Below, piece after piece: positions 40,385-42,834 of a DNA stretch of 42,834 bases; position 1 is the stretch's first letter; the number at the start of each line of letters is the position of its first letter. Source of the DNA: Acidobacteria subdivision 2 bacterium RH1 MAG20 (GTDB taxonomy: Bacteria > Acidobacteriota > Terriglobia > Terriglobales > Acidobacteriaceae); NCBI GenBank assembly GCA_002197545.1, contig NFUO01000714.1, positions 1 to 42,834 on the forward strand. The letters run 5' to 3'. The notes under the pieces are model-generated. The model saw nothing but the letters and a program-made list of their open reading frames with translations. It was not told the origin of the DNA and did no database searches. The position numbers were made by a program, and so were the translations under genes.

Positions 40385-41236
40385 ATGCTATTGGTGATGG
40401 ACGTTGGCAATACGAATACTGTGCTTGGGTTGTACCGGCTGATGGATGGGGCTGTGTCCAACTCTGCTGCTACGGAGTTGGTTGCGAACTGGAGGATTAC
40501 GACTCCGGCGAGGCAGACGGTGGATGAGTTTGGCATGCTGCTGCGGAGTTTGTTTGGGCTGAGAGGGTTGGAGATTGGCGTGGTCGATGGGATTGCTATC
40601 TCATCGGTGGTGCCTCCGCTGGATTCGATCCTGCGGCAGGTTTGTGAGATGTACTTTCAGGTGAAGCCGCTGTTGATTGAGCCGGGAGTGCGGACGGGGC
40701 TGCCGGTGCTGACGGACAATCCGACGGAGGTGGGAGCCGACCGGATTGTGAACTGCGTTGCAGCCTTCGAGCGGTTTGGGGGGCCGACGATTGTTGTGGA
40801 CATGGGAACGGCGACGACCTTCGATGTGATCTCGAAGAAGGGCGAGTTTATGGGCGGAGCGATTGCGCCGGGACTGGGGATCTCGGCGGATGCGTTGTTT
40901 GCGCGGGCGGCGCGGCTTCCGCGGATCAGTGTAAAGAAGCCTGCGAAGGTGATCGGGACGGGAACGGTCGATAATATTCAGATTGGCTTGTACTACGGCT
41001 ATATCGGGTTGGTGGACGGCATTCTGGAACGGATGATCGCGGAGATGGGGCCGGAGACGAAGACCGTTGCCACAGGCGGCTTGGCGAAGTTGATTGCCGA
41101 AGGATCAAAGTATATTGGCGCGGTGGATGAGATGCTGACCTTGACCGGCTTGCGCATTGTCTATGAGCGCAATCTTGATCGGCAGAGGAAGCGTGGGGCA
41201 TTGGCGGTAGAGAACAATAAACAACCGCAAGGATAG
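40385..41236 (+). CDS. coaX: Type III pantothenate kinase
   Basis: A 283-residue ASKHA-fold kinase. MLLVMDVGNTNTVLGLYRL is the nucleotide-binding start (D6), NPTEVGADRIVNCVAA and IVVDMGTATTFDVI hold the pantothenate and phosphate-site residues, and GGAIAPGLGISADALF follows. It phosphorylates pantothenate, the first step to CoA, and is not feedback inhibited by CoA in known members. The C-terminus is about 25 residues longer than in average CoaX. It lies 15 bp after birA and is followed without a gap by the next gene. Confidence 0.95.
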   Translation: MLLVMDVGNTNTVLGLYRLMDGAVSNSAATELVANWRITTPARQTVDEFGMLLRSLFGLRGLEIGVVDGIAISSVVPPLDSILRQVCEMYFQVKPLLIEPGVRTGLPVLTDNPTEVGADRIVNCVAAFERFGGPTIVVDMGTATTFDVISKKGEFMGGAIAPGLGISADALFARAARLPRISVKKPAKVIGTGTVDNIQIGLYYGYIGLVDGILERMIAEMGPETKTVATGGLAKLIAEGSKYIGAVDEMLTLTGLRIVYERNLDRQRKRGALAVENNKQPQG

Positions 41237-41950
41237 ATGCAGAATTACTTCAATTACTTTACGGAGATCGAGGAGCGGTTTCAGCAGCGGCGCGGGTCTC
41301 TGCTGATGCTGTCTACGCTGGATTGGGCGCTGATTGAGACGTGGCGCGAGGCGGGCATTCCGCTGGAAGCCGTGCTGCGCGGCATTGATAGTGCTTTTGA
41401 TAAGCATGATGCGAAGGCGCTGCGGGCTGCGGGCAGGGTGCGCAAGGTGAATGGGCTGGCATGGTGCGCGCAGAGCGTGATGGAAGCCGTGGAACAGGCG
41501 CGCGAGGCTGCGATTGGGACGGCGACTGATGCGGGTTCGGCGGTGGAGAGTGGGTTTGAGACCGAGCGGGTGGGGCGATATCTGGAGGCGAATGCTGCTG
41601 TAGTGGCGGCGGCGAAGCTGAGTGCTCCGGCGGATGGGGTGGCGGCGGAGGTTGCGGGCCGATTGCGGGCGCTGGCCCTGGGTCTGCTTGTTGAGCCGAC
41701 GATGTTGCTTGAGGAACTTGACCGGACGCTGACGGTGCTGGAGGAGAAACTGTTTGCGGCGTTGCTGACGTCTGCTCCTGAGGAGGAGCTGGTGGGACTG
41801 CGGGAGCAGGCGGCGCGGGAGCTTGCTCCGTACAAGGGGAAGATGCAGGCGGTGCAGATTAAGCAGGTGCAGCAGCAATTTTTGCAGAAGCGGTTGCTGG
41901 AGGCGCGGAAGCTGCCTCGGTTGAGCCTTTTTTATATGAGCCATGAGTGA
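41237..41950 (+). CDS. Conserved-looking hypothetical protein after coaX
   Basis: A 237-residue soluble protein, strongly helical and rich in A, E, L and R. It begins MQNYFNYFTEIEERFQQRRG with LLMLSTLDWALIETWREAGI and PLEAVLRGIDSAFDKHDAK; the C-terminus is a long charged helix (QIKQVQQQFLQKRLLEARKL). No domain was recognised, but the N-terminal part, which looks like a helical winged segment, recurs in Acidobacteriota by memory only. The ATG follows the coaX stop directly, with AAGGA six bases upstream, so translation is coupled to coaX. Confidence 0.72.
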   Translation: MQNYFNYFTEIEERFQQRRGSLLMLSTLDWALIETWREAGIPLEAVLRGIDSAFDKHDAKALRAAGRVRKVNGLAWCAQSVMEAVEQAREAAIGTATDAGSAVESGFETERVGRYLEANAAVVAAAKLSAPADGVAAEVAGRLRALALGLLVEPTMLLEELDRTLTVLEEKLFAALLTSAPEEELVGLREQAARELAPYKGKMQAVQIKQVQQQFLQKRLLEARKLPRLSLFYMSHE

Positions 41951-42055
41951 AAGAGGAGAGGCTTAACACCGATTTGCACCGATGACCCCGATTAAAAACG
42001 GATGCGCTGTGATGGCAAAAGCACCGTTTCTGATTTGCATGAAGGAAAGTAACGG

Positions 42056-42834
42056 ATGAAGTTACGCATTGAAAAAATGGTTTATGGCGGGGCGGGACTG
42101 GCTTACCAGACTGAGGGTGAGGGTGCAGGGAAGGCTGTGTTTGTTCCGTTTACGCTGCCGGGGGAGTTGGTCGAGACTCGGCTGACAGGGAATAAGGGTG
42201 GGTTTGCGGATGCTGAGTTGATGCAGGTTGTGGAGGCTTCGAGCGATCGAGTGAAGCCGAGGTGTGCGCACTTTGGGGAGTGCGGTGGGTGCCACGATCA
42301 ACATGCGAAGTATGAGGCTCAGCTTGAGTTGAAGGCAGGTATTTTGCGGGAGACGCTGAAGAGGGCAGGGCTGTCGGAATTGCCGGAGATGCAGGTTCAT
42401 GCGGGTGAACCGTGGGAATATCGGAACCGCATAAGGCTGCGCGTGGCAGAGGTGGAAGGTGAGCTGCGGGTGGGGTATCTGCGGCGTGGTTCGAATGATT
42501 TTCTTCCGGTGAGGATGTGCCTGATTGCTGCGCCGGTGTTGTGGCGGGCGGCGGAGGCGTTGTTGAAGCTGGCTGACGATGCCAATGGGGTGCGGTGGGT
42601 GCGGGCGGCGGCTGAGGTTGAGTTCTTCACGACGAAGGATGAGAGCGCGCTGCAGATGACGGTGTTTGTGCGGCAGAATCGGGTATCGGGATTTGAGGCT
42701 TTTTGTGAGCGGCTGCGAGAGTTGGTGCCGGAGTTGGTGGGAGTCGGGGTGTTGATGTTGAAGGCAGAAGGTTCGCGCTGGGCTGAACGACCACGAACAA
42801 TTGCGGCATGGGGAACAGAAGGGTTGAGCTATGC
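42056..42834 (+). CDS. RNA uracil-5 methyltransferase, RlmD/TrmA family (cut by window edge)
   Basis: The frame runs from ATG 42056 to the window end, 259 codons. The N-terminal TRAM-like domain (MKLRIEKMVYGGAGLAY, VFVPFTLPGELVE) is followed by three cysteines of the 4Fe-4S site, CAHFGECGGC (C70, C76, C79), with HDQHAKYEAQLELK after it and PWEYRNRIRLRV next, all RumA/RlmD features. The family adds a methyl group to uracil C5 in 23S rRNA or tRNA with SAM. The catalytic SAM domain is outside the window, so rRNA or tRNA specificity cannot be assigned. Confidence 0.87.
   Translation, partial: MKLRIEKMVYGGAGLAYQTEGEGAGKAVFVPFTLPGELVETRLTGNKGGFADAELMQVVEASSDRVKPRCAHFGECGGCHDQHAKYEAQLELKAGILRETLKRAGLSELPEMQVHAGEPWEYRNRIRLRVAEVEGELRVGYLRRGSNDFLPVRMCLIAAPVLWRAAEALLKLADDANGVRWVRAAAEVEFFTTKDESALQMTVFVRQNRVSGFEAFCERLRELVPELVGVGVLMLKAEGSRWAERPRTIAAWGTEGLSY

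Overview
The window looks like chromosomal DNA of an Acidobacteriota bacterium, most likely of the Terriglobales/Acidobacteriaceae type (Granulicella, Edaphobacter or Terriglobus relatives). This is an inference from moderately high GC, the protein families (DUF5054 glycosidase-like protein, OPT transporter, BlaI/BlaR1 with a TonB_C tail, acidobacterial-style radical SAM, HNH and DUF2393-like proteins) and the dense small palindromic intergenic repeats. No tRNA, rRNA, CRISPR array, prophage or complete insertion sequence was seen.

Layout. 1-3.8 kb: an MFS exporter cut by the left edge, a repeat-filled 480-bp spacer, a TolC-type efflux channel and a divergent DsbA/thioredoxin-fold protein. 3.8-7.7 kb (minus strand): a radical SAM enzyme, then an envelope-stress operon of ECF sigma factor, membrane anti-sigma factor with HEAT repeats and a double-PDZ protein. 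7.9-14.2 kb: an RNase HI-like enzyme, a MarR regulator divergent from a TonB-dependent receptor, a ParDE toxin-antitoxin pair, a Tat-exported DUF5054 protein and a tiny membrane protein. 14.3-18.3 kb: YqeY, a class V aminotransferase and SerA, with a HicBA pair lodged between the two serine genes. 18.3-22.2 kb: a small membrane protein, a tRNA-dihydrouridine synthase, ribosomal protein L31, a DnaC-like ATPase, a 57-residue tail-anchored peptide and a DUF2393-like protein. 22.2-25.7 kb (minus strand): BlaR1-like and BlaI-like proteins with a clear operator-promoter, an HNH nuclease and ComF. 25.9-31.2 kb: an OPT transporter, a subclass B3 metallo-beta-lactamase, a DUF2059 protein, and ribosomal proteins L35 and L20 without infC next to them. 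31.2-32.8 kb: a low-GC, tail-to-tail restriction-modification pair. 32.9-35.6 kb: a DprE1/DprE2-like epimerase pair and a small surface-type protein. 35.7-42.8 kb (all plus strand): ValRS, NadC, BirA, type III pantothenate kinase, an unknown protein and the start of an RNA uracil-5 methyltransferase.

How genes work together. The sigma/anti-sigma/PDZ genes form one regulatory unit. The aminotransferase and SerA probably carry the first two steps of serine synthesis. DprE1/DprE2 homologues together perform a two-step epimerisation of a lipid-linked sugar. NadC, BirA and CoaX form a cofactor cluster. The restriction enzyme and methyltransferase form a horizontally acquired defence module.

Most notable structural observations: (i) a mosaic family of small palindromic repeats whose conserved ends hold exchangeable hairpin cores, one copy of which lies in frame inside valS; (ii) an AT-rich patch in the 3' part of valS; (iii) a sharp reversal of C/G strand bias near 34.6 kb that does not follow gene orientation; (iv) dyads overlapping the ribosome-binding site of the sigma gene and bracketing the blaI promoter. 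Annotated starts were often moved inside longer open frames when ribosome-binding sites, signal peptides or family conservation favoured an internal ATG; this is said per gene.
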